DNA of 64,000 nt, from assembly GCA_030430165.1 (NCBI GenBank), contig JAUIGL010000016.1, forward strand, positions 21,030 to 85,029. The letters run 5' to 3'. The notes beneath the pieces were generated by a model. That model was not told the DNA's origin and searched no databases. It saw only the letters and a list, made by a program, of their open reading frames with translations. Below are positions 39,378 through 48,320 of this stretch, in pieces (within the stretch, counting starts at the first letter, position 1; each line of letters begins with the position of its first letter). The stretch is from a bacterium (GTDB lineage: Bacteria > Desulfobacterota > Binatia > HRBIN30 > CADEER01). The position numbers were made by a program, and so were the translations under genes.

Positions 39378-40204
39378 GCGGAGCCGCGATGGAAACCGTT
39401 CCCCCCGTGCCGTCGGGCTCGCGACTCCGCAAGATCGCTTGGCACTGGCGCTACGACGAAAAGCGCGAGCTGTGGATCGGCTGGTGGACCCTCGTCGTCT
39501 TCTACAACCTGTACGGCTTGTTGTTCTTCGTGATCGCGCGCACCCAGCCCCCACCCGAACCCTCGTTGCCCCCCTCGGAGATCGCCCAGTGGTTCGCCGA
39601 CCACCACTACGGCCTGCTCTATGGGTACGCCCTGGTGTTCATCGTCGGCGGCGCGACGGCGATCATGAACGCGACCCTCGCCTACACCATGCGGCGGATG
39701 TCGGTCAGTCGCGCCTTCGCGTACTCCTACCTGCTGATCTACGCGCTCGCCACGCTTCCCGGGATGTTGATCATGGGTGTCGTATGCACGGTGGGCGCGA
39801 TGCGACCCGATCGCGACCCGGAGCTGTTGAGCTGGCTCTACGACTTCGCCTTCCTGTCGTTCGAGGGCACCATGGGAGTGTTCCTGATCGGCTCTCTGGT
39901 CTGGATGCTAGCGGTCCTGCTCGACGAGAACCGCGTCTTCCCAAAATGGTTCGGCTACCTGAACCTCTGCAACGCGCTCACCGAAGTGGTGGTCGCCCCG
40001 GCGTGGATCTTCAAGCGCGGGGTCTTCGCCTGGGACGGCGAGATCGCGTGGTGGATCAACATGGCCGTGTTCGTCACCTACACGGCCGTCTTTCTCACCC
40101 TGATCAGGAACCTGATCCTGCGGGAAGACTTCGGCACCGGTCCGCTGCCCGACCTCGAATCCGACCGCGCAATCGACGCGATCACGCTGGGAACAGCCCG
40201 ATGA
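39374..40204 (+). CDS. Membrane protein of unknown family, paralogue 2
   Basis: A 276-residue protein, homologous to the preceding one by eye. It has an external loop PPSEIAQWFADHHYG in place of SAEEVAAFYRDPAN, a TM plus RRM turn in both, RPDRDPELLSWLYDFAFLSF against RPMRDPQQTQMFNDLAWVTF, LAVLLDENRVFPKWFGYLNL against LAIYLDRQKRPVFRPWVAHF, and GVFAWDG against GPFAWDG near the last helices. It is linked by 4-nt ATGA overlaps to both neighbours. No haem- or metal-ligand pattern of known oxidases is evident. Unknown function, probably a complex partner of its paralogue. Confidence 0.85.
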   Translation: MSGAAMETVPPVPSGSRLRKIAWHWRYDEKRELWIGWWTLVVFYNLYGLLFFVIARTQPPPEPSLPPSEIAQWFADHHYGLLYGYALVFIVGGATAIMNATLAYTMRRMSVSRAFAYSYLLIYALATLPGMLIMGVVCTVGAMRPDRDPELLSWLYDFAFLSFEGTMGVFLIGSLVWMLAVLLDENRVFPKWFGYLNLCNALTEVVVAPAWIFKRGVFAWDGEIAWWINMAVFVTYTAVFLTLIRNLILREDFGTGPLPDLESDRAIDAITLGTAR

Positions 40205-40824
40205 CGACAGTCGCCGGCGCCGGTCCGCGCGAAACCGGAACCGGTCGGCAACCGGCAACGGGAACGATTCCGCATGAACGCCCCGTCCCGGGCCAGCCCG
40301 ACATGTGGATCTTCGTGCTCTTCGAGGCGTTCGTCTTCACCAGCTACTTCACCGTCTACGTCATCCGCCGCACACAAAACGCCGACCTCTTTCTCCAGTC
40401 GCAAGGACAGCTGGACCTCCGAGTCGGCATCTTCAACACGCTGGTCCTCCTGGTCAGCTCCTGGTGCATCGCCCGCTGCGTTCAGGCTGCGCGCGACGGC
40501 GAGTTCGCCGCCGCGCTCAACAACATCTACCTGACGATGCTGTTCGGCTTGGTATTCCTCGTATCCAAGGTCCTCGAATGGACGGCCAAGATCGAGCACG
40601 GCTTCAGCTTCACCAGCGATGAGTTCTTCTCCTTCTACTACTTCCTGACTGCCATCCACTTCCTCCATCTGCTCATCGGCTTCGTCTTCCTCGGCGTCGC
40701 CGTCCACCAGATAAGGACTCCGGCACGGCGGTCTCAGGAGCTCATCGAGACCTGCGCAACCTACTGGCACACGATCGACTTCCTGTGGGTGCTCATCTTT
40801 GCCCTCTTGTATGTCATGAGGTGA
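40201..40824 (+). CDS. Heme-copper oxidase subunit III-like protein (NorE-type)
   Basis: A 207-residue membrane protein. After a polar N-terminus it has MWIFVLFEAFVFTSYFTVYV, then helices, HFLHLLIGFVFLGVAVHQ and the family ending ETCATYWHTIDFLWVLIFAL. This is the short subunit-III/NorE pattern. Subunit III supports assembly and proton uptake of oxidases but is not catalytic. It starts at ATG 40201, overlapping the stop of paralogue 2, and is followed 3 nt after its stop by the subunit IV-like gene. No subunit I or II is in the window. Confidence 0.9.
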   Translation: MTTVAGAGPRETGTGRQPATGTIPHERPVPGQPDMWIFVLFEAFVFTSYFTVYVIRRTQNADLFLQSQGQLDLRVGIFNTLVLLVSSWCIARCVQAARDGEFAAALNNIYLTMLFGLVFLVSKVLEWTAKIEHGFSFTSDEFFSFYYFLTAIHFLHLLIGFVFLGVAVHQIRTPARRSQELIETCATYWHTIDFLWVLIFALLYVMR

Positions 40825-40827
40825 ACC

Positions 40828-41112
40828 GTGAACCGCCGATTCGAGAACCGCCTGACCATCGTCTGGTTGGCCCTGTCCGCAATCACCCTCGGCCAGCTCG
40901 CGCTCGGCGAGCGGGCCCCGCTCACACCGAACGCCATCGTCACCGCGAGCGCGGTCATCATCGCGCTCGTCAAGGTGCGGGTGATCGTGCGCGAGTTCAT
41001 GGAGGTGCGCCACGCCCCCGCTCTGCTCGGCCGCGCCACCGACCTCTGGCTGGTGGCGACCGGCGTCAGCCTGCTCGGCTCCTACTTCGTCGGGCGCCTC
41101 GCCTGGGGCTGA
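40828..41112 (+). CDS. Prokaryotic cytochrome c oxidase subunit IV-like small membrane protein
   Basis: A 94-residue protein with a GTG start at 40828, with three hydrophobic segments and the central VKVRVIVREFMEVRHAP that characterises the COX4/NorF-like family. It closes the four-gene operon 38661-41112. In other bacteria this family pairs with NorE-like subunit III, as here. Its role is accessory and its partner enzyme cannot be identified from this window. Confidence 0.85.
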   Translation: MNRRFENRLTIVWLALSAITLGQLALGERAPLTPNAIVTASAVIIALVKVRVIVREFMEVRHAPALLGRATDLWLVATGVSLLGSYFVGRLAWG

Positions 41113-41270
41113 CCAGAGAGCCGGACCGCCCGGCCAACCTGCAAAGCATGAGAGGTTGCGCTCGGTGTCGGTGATGCGCTTCTAGTACCGACGCATCCTC
41201 CTTCGCAGATCTGACCGAGTAGCGATGAGCCCCATCGAACACTTCACTGGATTCCGCTGAATCCGCCAAC

Positions 41271-41289
41271 GTTCCGGAGGATCCGGAAC
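41271..41289. repeat. 7-bp inverted repeat in gap before acyl-CoA dehydrogenase
   Basis: GTTCCGG (41271-41277) and CCGGAAC (41283-41289) with a 5-nt loop, 61 bp before the dehydrogenase ATG and about 160 bp after the COX4-like stop. There is no T-tract, so terminator use is uncertain; an operator is equally possible. Confidence 0.35.
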
Positions 41290-41349
41290 CAGCACGCGGA
41301 ATCGCCCCGCCTGACACGCGCGCGGGCGATCTCGCCCGGAGTAGCGCGC

Positions 41350-42468
41350 ATGTCCGATCATCTCGAAAAGCTCGAACCCATCCTCGCCGACGTCGTTCGC
41401 CCCAACGCCGACCGAGTCGATAGCGAGGCGGTCTTCCCCTCGCAGGCGATCGCCGAGCTCGGTCGAACGGGCCTACTCGGGCTCCTCTCCGATCCAGCAG
41501 TCGGCGGCATGGGGCTCGGTCACCGCCAGGCGGCGGAAGTCATCGAGTCGATCGCCCGCTGCTGCGGCTCGACGGCGATGGTGGCAACCATGCACTACTG
41601 CGGCGCCGCCATGCTCGAACGCTACGGTGACGAAGCGACCCGTGGCAAGATCGCCGCCGGCGAATGCCTGACCACTCTGGCGTTCTCCGAGGCTGGCTCG
41701 CGCAGCCACTTCTGGGCACCCCTCTCCACCGCCCAAGCGGTCGACGGGAGCATCCGCCTCGACGCGCACAAGAGCTGGGTGACCTCCGCCAACCACGCAG
41801 ACGTCTACGTGTGGTCGTCACAACCCGTCGCGGAGGAGGGAATGTGCACTCTCTGGCAGGTCCCGCGCGAGACGGCGGGGATTCATCCCGGCAGCGGGTT
41901 CGACGGACTCGGCCTGCGCGGCAACGACTCGACCCCGTGCCGCGCCGAAGGAGCGACGATTCCGGCGGAAAATCGGCTCGGTGAGGACGGCAAAGGCTTC
42001 GACGCGATGATGGAGATCGTGCTGCCTCTGTTCAACGTGCTCAGCTCTGCCTGCTCGGTCGGACTCATGGAAGAGGCCACCGCGCGCGCCTGCGAACACG
42101 CCAGCGGCACCCGCTACCAGCATCTCGACAGCGCCCTCGCCGACCTGCCGACGATCCGCGCCACCCTGGCGCGGATGCGTTGTAAGGTCGACCAGAGCCG
42201 GGCTCTGTTGCAGGCCACGGTAACGGCGATCGAAAGCGGGGCCAACGACGCCATGCTGCGCGTGCTCGAGTCGAAAGCCGTGTGCAACGACGCCGCCGGC
42301 GAAGTATGCGACCTCGCGATGCGCGCCTGTGGCGGCGCCGCATTCCGCAAGGACGTCGCCATCGAGCGCTACTTCCGCGACGCCCGCGCCGGTATGGTGA
42401 TGGCGCCGACCTCGGACGTACTCTACGACTTCGTCGGCAAAGCGATATGCGGAATGGACCTGTTCTAA
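41350..42468 (+). CDS. Acyl-CoA dehydrogenase family protein
   Basis: A 372-residue protein of the standard dehydrogenase length. LSDPAVGGMGLGHRQAAEV, the FAD-contact region LAFSEAGSRSHFW, KSWVTSANHAD and the C-terminal VCDLAMRACGGAAFRKD followed by ERYFRDARAGMVM match the family (C-terminal helix ..YRDAR). I could not place the catalytic base with confidence. Starts at ATG 41350; 237 bp after the membrane operon, so it probably has its own promoter. Converges on the TetR gene. Confidence 0.9.
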   Translation: MSDHLEKLEPILADVVRPNADRVDSEAVFPSQAIAELGRTGLLGLLSDPAVGGMGLGHRQAAEVIESIARCCGSTAMVATMHYCGAAMLERYGDEATRGKIAAGECLTTLAFSEAGSRSHFWAPLSTAQAVDGSIRLDAHKSWVTSANHADVYVWSSQPVAEEGMCTLWQVPRETAGIHPGSGFDGLGLRGNDSTPCRAEGATIPAENRLGEDGKGFDAMMEIVLPLFNVLSSACSVGLMEEATARACEHASGTRYQHLDSALADLPTIRATLARMRCKVDQSRALLQATVTAIESGANDAMLRVLESKAVCNDAAGEVCDLAMRACGGAAFRKDVAIERYFRDARAGMVMAPTSDVLYDFVGKAICGMDLF

Positions 42469-42562
42469 GTGGCTCGCTGCCCCAACGCCCGGCTTGGGGC
42501 AGTCCGCAAGGCTCGCATGGCGTCCTCGTCACCCGCTCGATGCGATCCCTCGCGACCCGAGC

Positions 42563-43207
42563 TCAGGACTCTTCGATTCCGACGATCCTCATCGCCGCCG
42601 CCGCCAGCGTCGAGAGCTCCGTAGCTTGCGCGCGCCGCGGACCGTCGATCGCGCGCTCGACCGCGAGACCGCGCAAGCTCGTGGTAACGAGTCGCTCTGC
42701 CCTAGCGACGAGGTCCTCCGGATATTCTGGCAACGCCCGTCTCCACACGTCGCGCAGGCGCCGGCGCAGAGCCGGCCCCCGTTTGGCGATGAGCTCGACA
42801 AAGGTCGGGTCTCGACTCAGCGTCAGCTGAACCTCGAGCAATACTCGAAAGTCTTCGTGTGAGACCAGGGCCCAGAAGTCGCCTACCAGTTTCTTCACTC
42901 GGGCGGCGGGAGTAGCGGGGCCCGGCTCGAGCTCGCCGTAGGCGTTGTCCAGCGTCGCCCACCCCTCTTCCATCAGCGCCAGGAAGATCCCGGCTCGATC
43001 GGCGAAATGGTATTGAATGACGCCCCAGGAGAGCCCGCAGCGTTCGGTAATTCGGGCGACGCTGGCGCCGTCGATTCCGTCCTCACGGATGCAGGCGCGC
43101 GCCGCTTCCAGCACTGCGGCGCGCGTCTTTGCGCGGCGCTTGGTCGGAGCCCGCTTGGTCGACGTGGGGCGCCGGCGATCTCGACTCTTGGGAGGGGGCA
43201 TGCTCAT
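42563..43207 (-). CDS. TetR-family transcriptional regulator
   Basis: A 214-residue protein with a basic N-terminal tail (KSRDRRRPTSTKRAPTKRRA) and a TetR helix-turn-helix at about residues 27-72 (AARACIREDGIDGASVARIT, then GLSWGVIQYHFADRAG). The ligand domain is unassigned. It starts at ATG 43207 or the in-frame ATG at 43201. It diverges from the 43378 gene across 170 bp containing an AT-rich palindrome, so it likely controls that unknown gene set and itself. Confidence 0.92.
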   Translation of the reverse strand: MSMPPPKSRDRRRPTSTKRAPTKRRAKTRAAVLEAARACIREDGIDGASVARITERCGLSWGVIQYHFADRAGIFLALMEEGWATLDNAYGELEPGPATPAARVKKLVGDFWALVSHEDFRVLLEVQLTLSRDPTFVELIAKRGPALRRRLRDVWRRALPEYPEDLVARAERLVTTSLRGLAVERAIDGPRRAQATELSTLAAAAMRIVGIEES

Positions 43208-43229
43208 GATCGTTGACTTTATCGTAACA

Positions 43230-43240
43230 CAATATTATTG
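43230..43240. promoter_or_regulatory. AT-rich palindrome between divergent TetR and 43378 genes
   Basis: CAATATTATTG is a 5+1+5 palindrome inside an unusually AT-rich island (about 43213-43250) of an otherwise GC-rich gap, at -23 from the TetR start. Plausible TetR operator or -10 region; short arms keep confidence low. Confidence 0.3.
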
Positions 43241-43377
43241 GGATGCAATGAAGTTGGAACGAGAGCTCAGCTCGGTCAGGGCGCCGGCGTCCCTGGACCC
43301 GGACGATCCCGTATTCTCCGAGACTCGGTCCGGCGCCGCGTGGACCGCGCCAGCGGGCGACCCCCAAGGAGAAAACC

Positions 43378-44691
43378 ATGCCGCTTCTCGATGACTACTC
43401 GGGTCCGTTCGATCCCAACCGGACGCTGGCAGATTTCTCGCGATCTTTCCTCGTGCAGCTCGGCCACGAATACCTCCTGATCGGCCACTTACTCGACCGT
43501 GTCGGCCAACCGTTGGTCGCATTCGATCACGCCGAGCAGGGCTTCGTAACCTCGGGCATCGAGGAGTGGATGGGGGCCAGTCCGATCTACTCCAAACGAA
43601 TGCAGCGACTGATGAACTTCGAAGGCGACGACGTCGGCACCGTCTTCAAGAACCTTCAGCTCGAGGTCGGCTCGCCGCAACAGTTCATGGATTTCCAGTT
43701 CCGCTTGGATTCGCCCGAGTACGGCGAGTTCTGGCTCGCCCACTGCGGCGCGCTGATGGATCTCGAGCCGCACGGCAATACCGAGATCGTCAAGTTGATG
43801 TGCCACGACATTGAAGACCCGACCTTCGATGCCACGGCCGCCGCAACCAACCCGCGCATGATCATGCGCCCCATCCACCGCCCTCCCCGCATCGAGGGCC
43901 CGCTCGGCAACGGTCCCGGGCGCTGGCCACACTGCCGTTGGTCGGTGGCCATCGGCAAAGAGAACCAGCCCTACGAGCAGCATCCAAACCTCGACATCGT
44001 TCGCCAGTCCAAGCTCGCCGAGATCCCCGTCGATCGCCCAGCCGCAGACGCCGAACCCGGCGGCTGGTCGGACTACTCGGGTCCATTCGATCCCGGTTGC
44101 CAGCTCGCGGATTTCTCGCACAGCGCCCTCGTCGCCCTGCTCCAGGAATTCTCGGTCCAGGCGCACCTCTTGGTCCGCGCCTACATGCTGAGCCAGTCGA
44201 ACAACTACGGCGAGGAGGCGGCGCAGCGCTACGGCCGCCGGCAGTGGGTCGGGCACGCCGCGTTGGGCGTGGTTCGGTTGCAGAAGTTTCTCGGCGTCGA
44301 GGGCGACGACATCGAGACGCTGGCAAAGGTGTTTCAGCTTCACCCAAACTTTCAGCCGCGCACCTACATCGACTTTCGAATCGAGGTGACTGGCCCGCAA
44401 AGCGCCCGCATCTCGATCGGCGACTCCCCTGCTCTCCGCGAAACCTCTCCTCACCATTGGTTCGCCCAGCTGGACAAAACGCCCCACGAAGCGATCGAGG
44501 CACTTGCCCAGCAGGTCAACCCGCGCGCCCGCTGCCAGCCGGTCGACGATCCAGGCTCGGCGCGATTTGCTTGGGACGTCGTCATCGACCCCGCCGCGGA
44601 TCCCGCCGAAGACCCCAAGGAGCTGCAAATTGCGACCGCGGGGTCGGGCATGCGCTTCCGATTCGAGCAGAGGCGCACGCTGCGCGCCTAG
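43378..44691 (+). CDS. Duplicated-domain protein of unknown function
   Basis: A 437-residue soluble protein made of two related halves. Each half opens with DYSGPFDP (residues about 5 and 233), followed by LADFSRSFLVQLGHEY or LADFSHSALVALLQEF, then HLLDRV or HLLVRA. Later come RLMNFEGDDVGTVFKNLQL and KFLGVEGDDIETLAKVFQL, then QFMDFQFRL and TYIDFRIEV. The first half has a Cys/His-containing stretch (LAHCGALMDLEPHGN, CHDIEDPTFD) that is degenerate in the second. No signal peptide or known catalytic motif. It diverges from TetR and heads a run with the DapB-like and TonB genes. Family not recognised. Confidence 0.88.
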   Translation: MPLLDDYSGPFDPNRTLADFSRSFLVQLGHEYLLIGHLLDRVGQPLVAFDHAEQGFVTSGIEEWMGASPIYSKRMQRLMNFEGDDVGTVFKNLQLEVGSPQQFMDFQFRLDSPEYGEFWLAHCGALMDLEPHGNTEIVKLMCHDIEDPTFDATAAATNPRMIMRPIHRPPRIEGPLGNGPGRWPHCRWSVAIGKENQPYEQHPNLDIVRQSKLAEIPVDRPAADAEPGGWSDYSGPFDPGCQLADFSHSALVALLQEFSVQAHLLVRAYMLSQSNNYGEEAAQRYGRRQWVGHAALGVVRLQKFLGVEGDDIETLAKVFQLHPNFQPRTYIDFRIEVTGPQSARISIGDSPALRETSPHHWFAQLDKTPHEAIEALAQQVNPRARCQPVDDPGSARFAWDVVIDPAADPAEDPKELQIATAGSGMRFRFEQRRTLRA

Positions 44692-44736
44692 TCGCGAGCC
44701 TATGCGATGCCGAACGAACGCCGAATTGCGTAGCCA

Positions 44737-45816
44737 ATGACGACTACCTATCGCGTCATCCAGTGGGCCACGGGCTCGGTCGGACGCGAGGCGCTGAAGG
44801 GAATACTGATGCACCCGGCGCTCGAGCTGGCCGGCGTCTTCGTCCACTCGCCTGAGAAGCATGGTATCGACGCCGGGCAGCTCTGCGGCGTGCCCGACAC
44901 CGGCGTGCTCGCGAGCAACGACAAGGATTCGATCCTCGCCTGCGACGCCGACTGCGTCGTCTACGCACCCCGGCTCGCCGACCTCGACGAGGTGTGCGCC
45001 CTGCTCCGCTCGGGCAAGAACGTCATCTGCACCCCCTTTCTCTTCCACCGCAGCCCGCGATTCGCCGCCGAAGCCAGCAAGATCGAGATGGCCTGTCGGG
45101 AAGGGTCGAGCTCGGTGCACGGCACAGGCATCCATCCGGGCTTCGTCGGAATGAGCTTGCCGCTCGCCGTATCGTCCCTTTCGAGGTCGATCGAGCATGT
45201 CCGGATCGAGGAGCGGGCCGATTGGAGCTTCTACGACAGCCCGCGCATCACCTTCGACAACATGCGCTTCGGCCACGCGCCGCAGGAAGCTTCGCTCGAG
45301 GCCAACCCCTTCGCCCGCTTCAACGCCGAACTCTTCGAACAGCAGGTTTGGTTGCTCTCCGATGCGTTCGGAGCGGGGATCGAAGAGGTCCGTGTCGAGC
45401 AGGAGCTCGCCGTCGCGCCCGAGTCGCGCGACCTCGTCGCGGGCCGGCTCGAAGCCGGCACCGTGTCGGGGCAGCGCTACCAGTGGATCGGCTTGCGCGG
45501 CGGGAAGAGCCGAGTCGAGATCGAGGCGCTGTGGACGCTCGGCGGGTTCTACCCGGAACATTGGCCAAAGCCGCAGGACGGCTGGACAGTTTCGATCGAG
45601 GGAGAGCCCTCCCTACAAACGCACTTCATTTCTCTGGCCAGCTTCCGGCGCAGCGACGCGACCATGGAAGAGCACGTCCAGGCAGCGAGTGTCGCGACGG
45701 CGATGCAGGCAGTCAATTCGATCCCGGCACTGTGCGACGCCCAAACCGGCTGGCGTTCGAGTATCGATCTAGGCGGGGTGTCCACCGGAATCGGATTCAT
45801 CGACACGCCGGGCTGA
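44737..45816 (+). CDS. DapB-like NAD(P)-dependent oxidoreductase
   Basis: A 359-residue protein with an N-terminal Rossmann fold opening RVIQWATGSVGREALKGIL, as in dihydrodipicolinate reductase N-terminal-domain proteins and 2,4-diaminopentanoate dehydrogenase. VVYAPRLADLDEVCALL and GKNVICTPFLFH continue the fold, and GTGIHPGFVGMSLPLAVSSL marks the domain junction. Homologues of this kind are frequent in lipid-degrading actinobacteria, with unknown substrate. It starts 45 bp after the duplicated-domain gene on the same strand. True lysine biosynthesis is unlikely given its length and context. Confidence 0.85.
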   Translation: MTTTYRVIQWATGSVGREALKGILMHPALELAGVFVHSPEKHGIDAGQLCGVPDTGVLASNDKDSILACDADCVVYAPRLADLDEVCALLRSGKNVICTPFLFHRSPRFAAEASKIEMACREGSSSVHGTGIHPGFVGMSLPLAVSSLSRSIEHVRIEERADWSFYDSPRITFDNMRFGHAPQEASLEANPFARFNAELFEQQVWLLSDAFGAGIEEVRVEQELAVAPESRDLVAGRLEAGTVSGQRYQWIGLRGGKSRVEIEALWTLGGFYPEHWPKPQDGWTVSIEGEPSLQTHFISLASFRRSDATMEEHVQAASVATAMQAVNSIPALCDAQTGWRSSIDLGGVSTGIGFIDTPG

Positions 45817-45871
45817 GCAGGTCTGCCGACAGCGTCGGCGCTTCACTTGAGAATCAACGAAGGGGAAAACA

Positions 45872-48247
45872 ATGAGTCGAGTGGCAAGCCAATGGGCCCT
45901 TGGGGTGTTCGCGCTTTCCGCAGTTTGCGCCCTCCCCTGGGAATCGCATGCGCAGGCTCAGGCCGATGACGACGCGCGGGAATCGACACAACCGAGGGCG
46001 ATCGAAGAGATCGTGGTCCAGGCGCGCCGACGCGAAGAGCGGCTTGCCGACACCCCGGTTTCGGTCACGGCGCTCAGCGCGACCGCGCTGCGCCAGTCGA
46101 CGATCACCGAGATGACGGAGCTCAGCGGCTTCGTGCCCAACTTGCAGGTGATCACGGGCCAAAACCCAAACCAGGCCCAGGTATTCATACGCGGTGTCGG
46201 CCAGGGCGATCCCGGCCAGATATCTTCCGATCCGGGAGTCGGCATCTACGTCGACGGCGTCTACCTCGCGCGGGCACAGGCGTCGGTACTCGATCTCGTC
46301 GACGTCGGCCAGATCGAGGTGCTGCGCGGCCCGCAGGGCACCCTGTTCGGAAAGAACACCGCTGGCGGAGCGCTCCTCGTCAGCTCGGTCAAACCCGACG
46401 AAGAGCTCGAAGGATCCGTCCTGCTGCGCCCCGGCAACTACAACAAGATCGACACGCGGGCGACGCTCAACGTTCCGATCGACTGGGGGTTCCTGGAAGA
46501 CCGACTGTATTCGCGATTCACGTTCGCCTCCTTCTACGACGAAGGCTACATGAAAAACGAGTTTCGCGACGACCGCTGGTCCGATCGAAACACGATCGCG
46601 TTTCAGGGGTCGCTGCGGTTTCTCCCCGTCGACGACGTGACGATCGACGCCACCGGCTACTACTCGAAATCACACCAGCGACCGCGCGGCGGACATTGCA
46701 CGTTCTTCAACCCGGATGCGACTGGCCTGGTCCTCGCCCCGGCCGACTTCGTCCAGGAGTGCATGCAGTCCGGTGTAGACGGACCGCACACGTTCGAAGC
46801 GGACTTCCCGAGTATCTCGAAGCTCGAGTCGAGCGGCGTGTGGGGCACGATTCAGTGGGACATCGGCGACGCCGCGTTCCTCGAGAATCTCAGCATCAAA
46901 TCGATCACAGCCTACCGCGCCCAGAACGAGGCGACCGGACAAGACCTCGACTTCACCGCAGTGCCTCTCGGTATCGACCTCAGGGACGGGCGCGACATCG
47001 TCCTCGACGACGGCACCGTTCTCCCCTCGGCGCCGCTCGACGCGTCGCAGGTCAGCCAGGAGGTTCAGCTCGGCGGTACGGCCTGGGAGGATCGGATCAA
47101 CTTCGTCAGCGGCGTCTACTATCTCTCCGATGAAGCGACCCGCGGCCAGGCCGTTTCCTTCCTCCCCGCTTTTCCCGGGGTCGGCGGAACCTTCTGGAAC
47201 GATTCCGAAATCGACAACTGGTCGATCGCGATCTTCGGCCAGGCTACCGTCGATGTGTTCGATTGGCTGAGCTTGACCGGCGGGTTGCGCTGGTCGGACG
47301 AGCACAAGGAAGCCTCCCTGTTCCAGATCCAGCCAACCATTCCCCAGATCGACAGCGACGGAACCACGCAGGACGCGAGCTTCTCGGCGTGGACTCCAAT
47401 GGCCAGCGTGGCGCTGCACCTCCCCGAAGAGCACATGCCCGACCTGCTCGATTCGCTGATGGGCTACTTCACCTACGCCCAGGGGTTCAAGAGCGGCGGC
47501 TTCAACCTCAGGCCGTTTCCCGGGCAACCCGACCAACTAGAGCCCTACGACCAGGAGGACCTGGAGTCGTACGAGATCGGCTTCAAGAGCGTTGCGTGGG
47601 AAGAGCGACTCACCTTCAACACCTCTCTCTTCTACAGCAAGTACGACGACATCCAGGTGCTCACCATCCGCGAAGTCGACACAGGGGGCCCCGTGCGCGT
47701 TCCTTTTCCCCTCACCGAGAACGCTGCTTCGGCGGACGTAATGGGGGCGGAGCTCGAGCTGTCGGTCATCCCGATCGACGGCCTGCGAATCGACGCCAAC
47801 GCGGCACTACTCGACACCGAGTACGGAGAATACGAGGGTGTCAGCGACCTCGACGGCGAGCCGATCAATCGCAAGGGCGAGGGCTTCAACTCCGTCCCGG
47901 ACTACACCGCGTTCGTCGCCGCACAGTACACATGGGAGCTCTACCCCTCGCGGCACGAGTGGCTGGGTGGCTCGATCACCCCGCGGCTCGAGTGGCAGCT
48001 CACCGGAGCAATTCACTACCAGGGTCCCGAGCTCGCCTCCGGGAGACAGGACGCCTTCAGTCTGCTCAACGCCCGCCTCGGCTACCAATTCAACGACGGT
48101 CGTACCGAGATCGCTCTTTGGGGTCGCAACCTGACCGACGAAAACTACTTCAACGGGAGTATCCCGGTCTCCGCGTTCGGCTACAACGTCCAGTTCGTCG
48201 CCCCACCGCTCACCTTCGGCGCCGAGATCTCTCACCGGTTCTTCTGA
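45872..48247 (+). CDS. TonB-dependent outer-membrane receptor
   Basis: A 791-residue protein. The signal peptide ends near SHAQA, followed by a TonB-box-like EEIVVQARRREE. The plug domain has VFIRGVGQGDPG, VGIYVDGVYLAR and LRGPQGTLFGKNTAGGA. The beta-barrel ends EISHRFF with a terminal Phe for BAM recognition. ATG 45872 has an AAGGGG site. No siderophore-specific marker is seen. Placed after oxidoreductase and unknown lipid-type genes, it may import a hydrophobic or plant-derived compound, as many IroN/FecA-unlike receptors do. It proves an outer membrane. Confidence 0.96.
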   Translation: MSRVASQWALGVFALSAVCALPWESHAQAQADDDARESTQPRAIEEIVVQARRREERLADTPVSVTALSATALRQSTITEMTELSGFVPNLQVITGQNPNQAQVFIRGVGQGDPGQISSDPGVGIYVDGVYLARAQASVLDLVDVGQIEVLRGPQGTLFGKNTAGGALLVSSVKPDEELEGSVLLRPGNYNKIDTRATLNVPIDWGFLEDRLYSRFTFASFYDEGYMKNEFRDDRWSDRNTIAFQGSLRFLPVDDVTIDATGYYSKSHQRPRGGHCTFFNPDATGLVLAPADFVQECMQSGVDGPHTFEADFPSISKLESSGVWGTIQWDIGDAAFLENLSIKSITAYRAQNEATGQDLDFTAVPLGIDLRDGRDIVLDDGTVLPSAPLDASQVSQEVQLGGTAWEDRINFVSGVYYLSDEATRGQAVSFLPAFPGVGGTFWNDSEIDNWSIAIFGQATVDVFDWLSLTGGLRWSDEHKEASLFQIQPTIPQIDSDGTTQDASFSAWTPMASVALHLPEEHMPDLLDSLMGYFTYAQGFKSGGFNLRPFPGQPDQLEPYDQEDLESYEIGFKSVAWEERLTFNTSLFYSKYDDIQVLTIREVDTGGPVRVPFPLTENAASADVMGAELELSVIPIDGLRIDANAALLDTEYGEYEGVSDLDGEPINRKGEGFNSVPDYTAFVAAQYTWELYPSRHEWLGGSITPRLEWQLTGAIHYQGPELASGRQDAFSLLNARLGYQFNDGRTEIALWGRNLTDENYFNGSIPVSAFGYNVQFVAPPLTFGAEISHRFF

Positions 48248-48320
48248 TTCCCGGTCCGCTGAAGTAAGGTCCTCCGCGGATGGGAAGCTCTCCGAAATCG
48301 GAGCAACCAGGGACTCGGCA

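Noticed and set aside
40201..41112. A complete terminal oxidase or nitric oxide reductase operon
   Set aside because: No subunit I with haem-copper histidines and no CuA/haem c subunit is present.
41271..41289. Rho-independent terminator for the membrane operon
   Set aside because: A stem of 7 bp but no T-tract and far from the stop; kept only as an inverted repeat.
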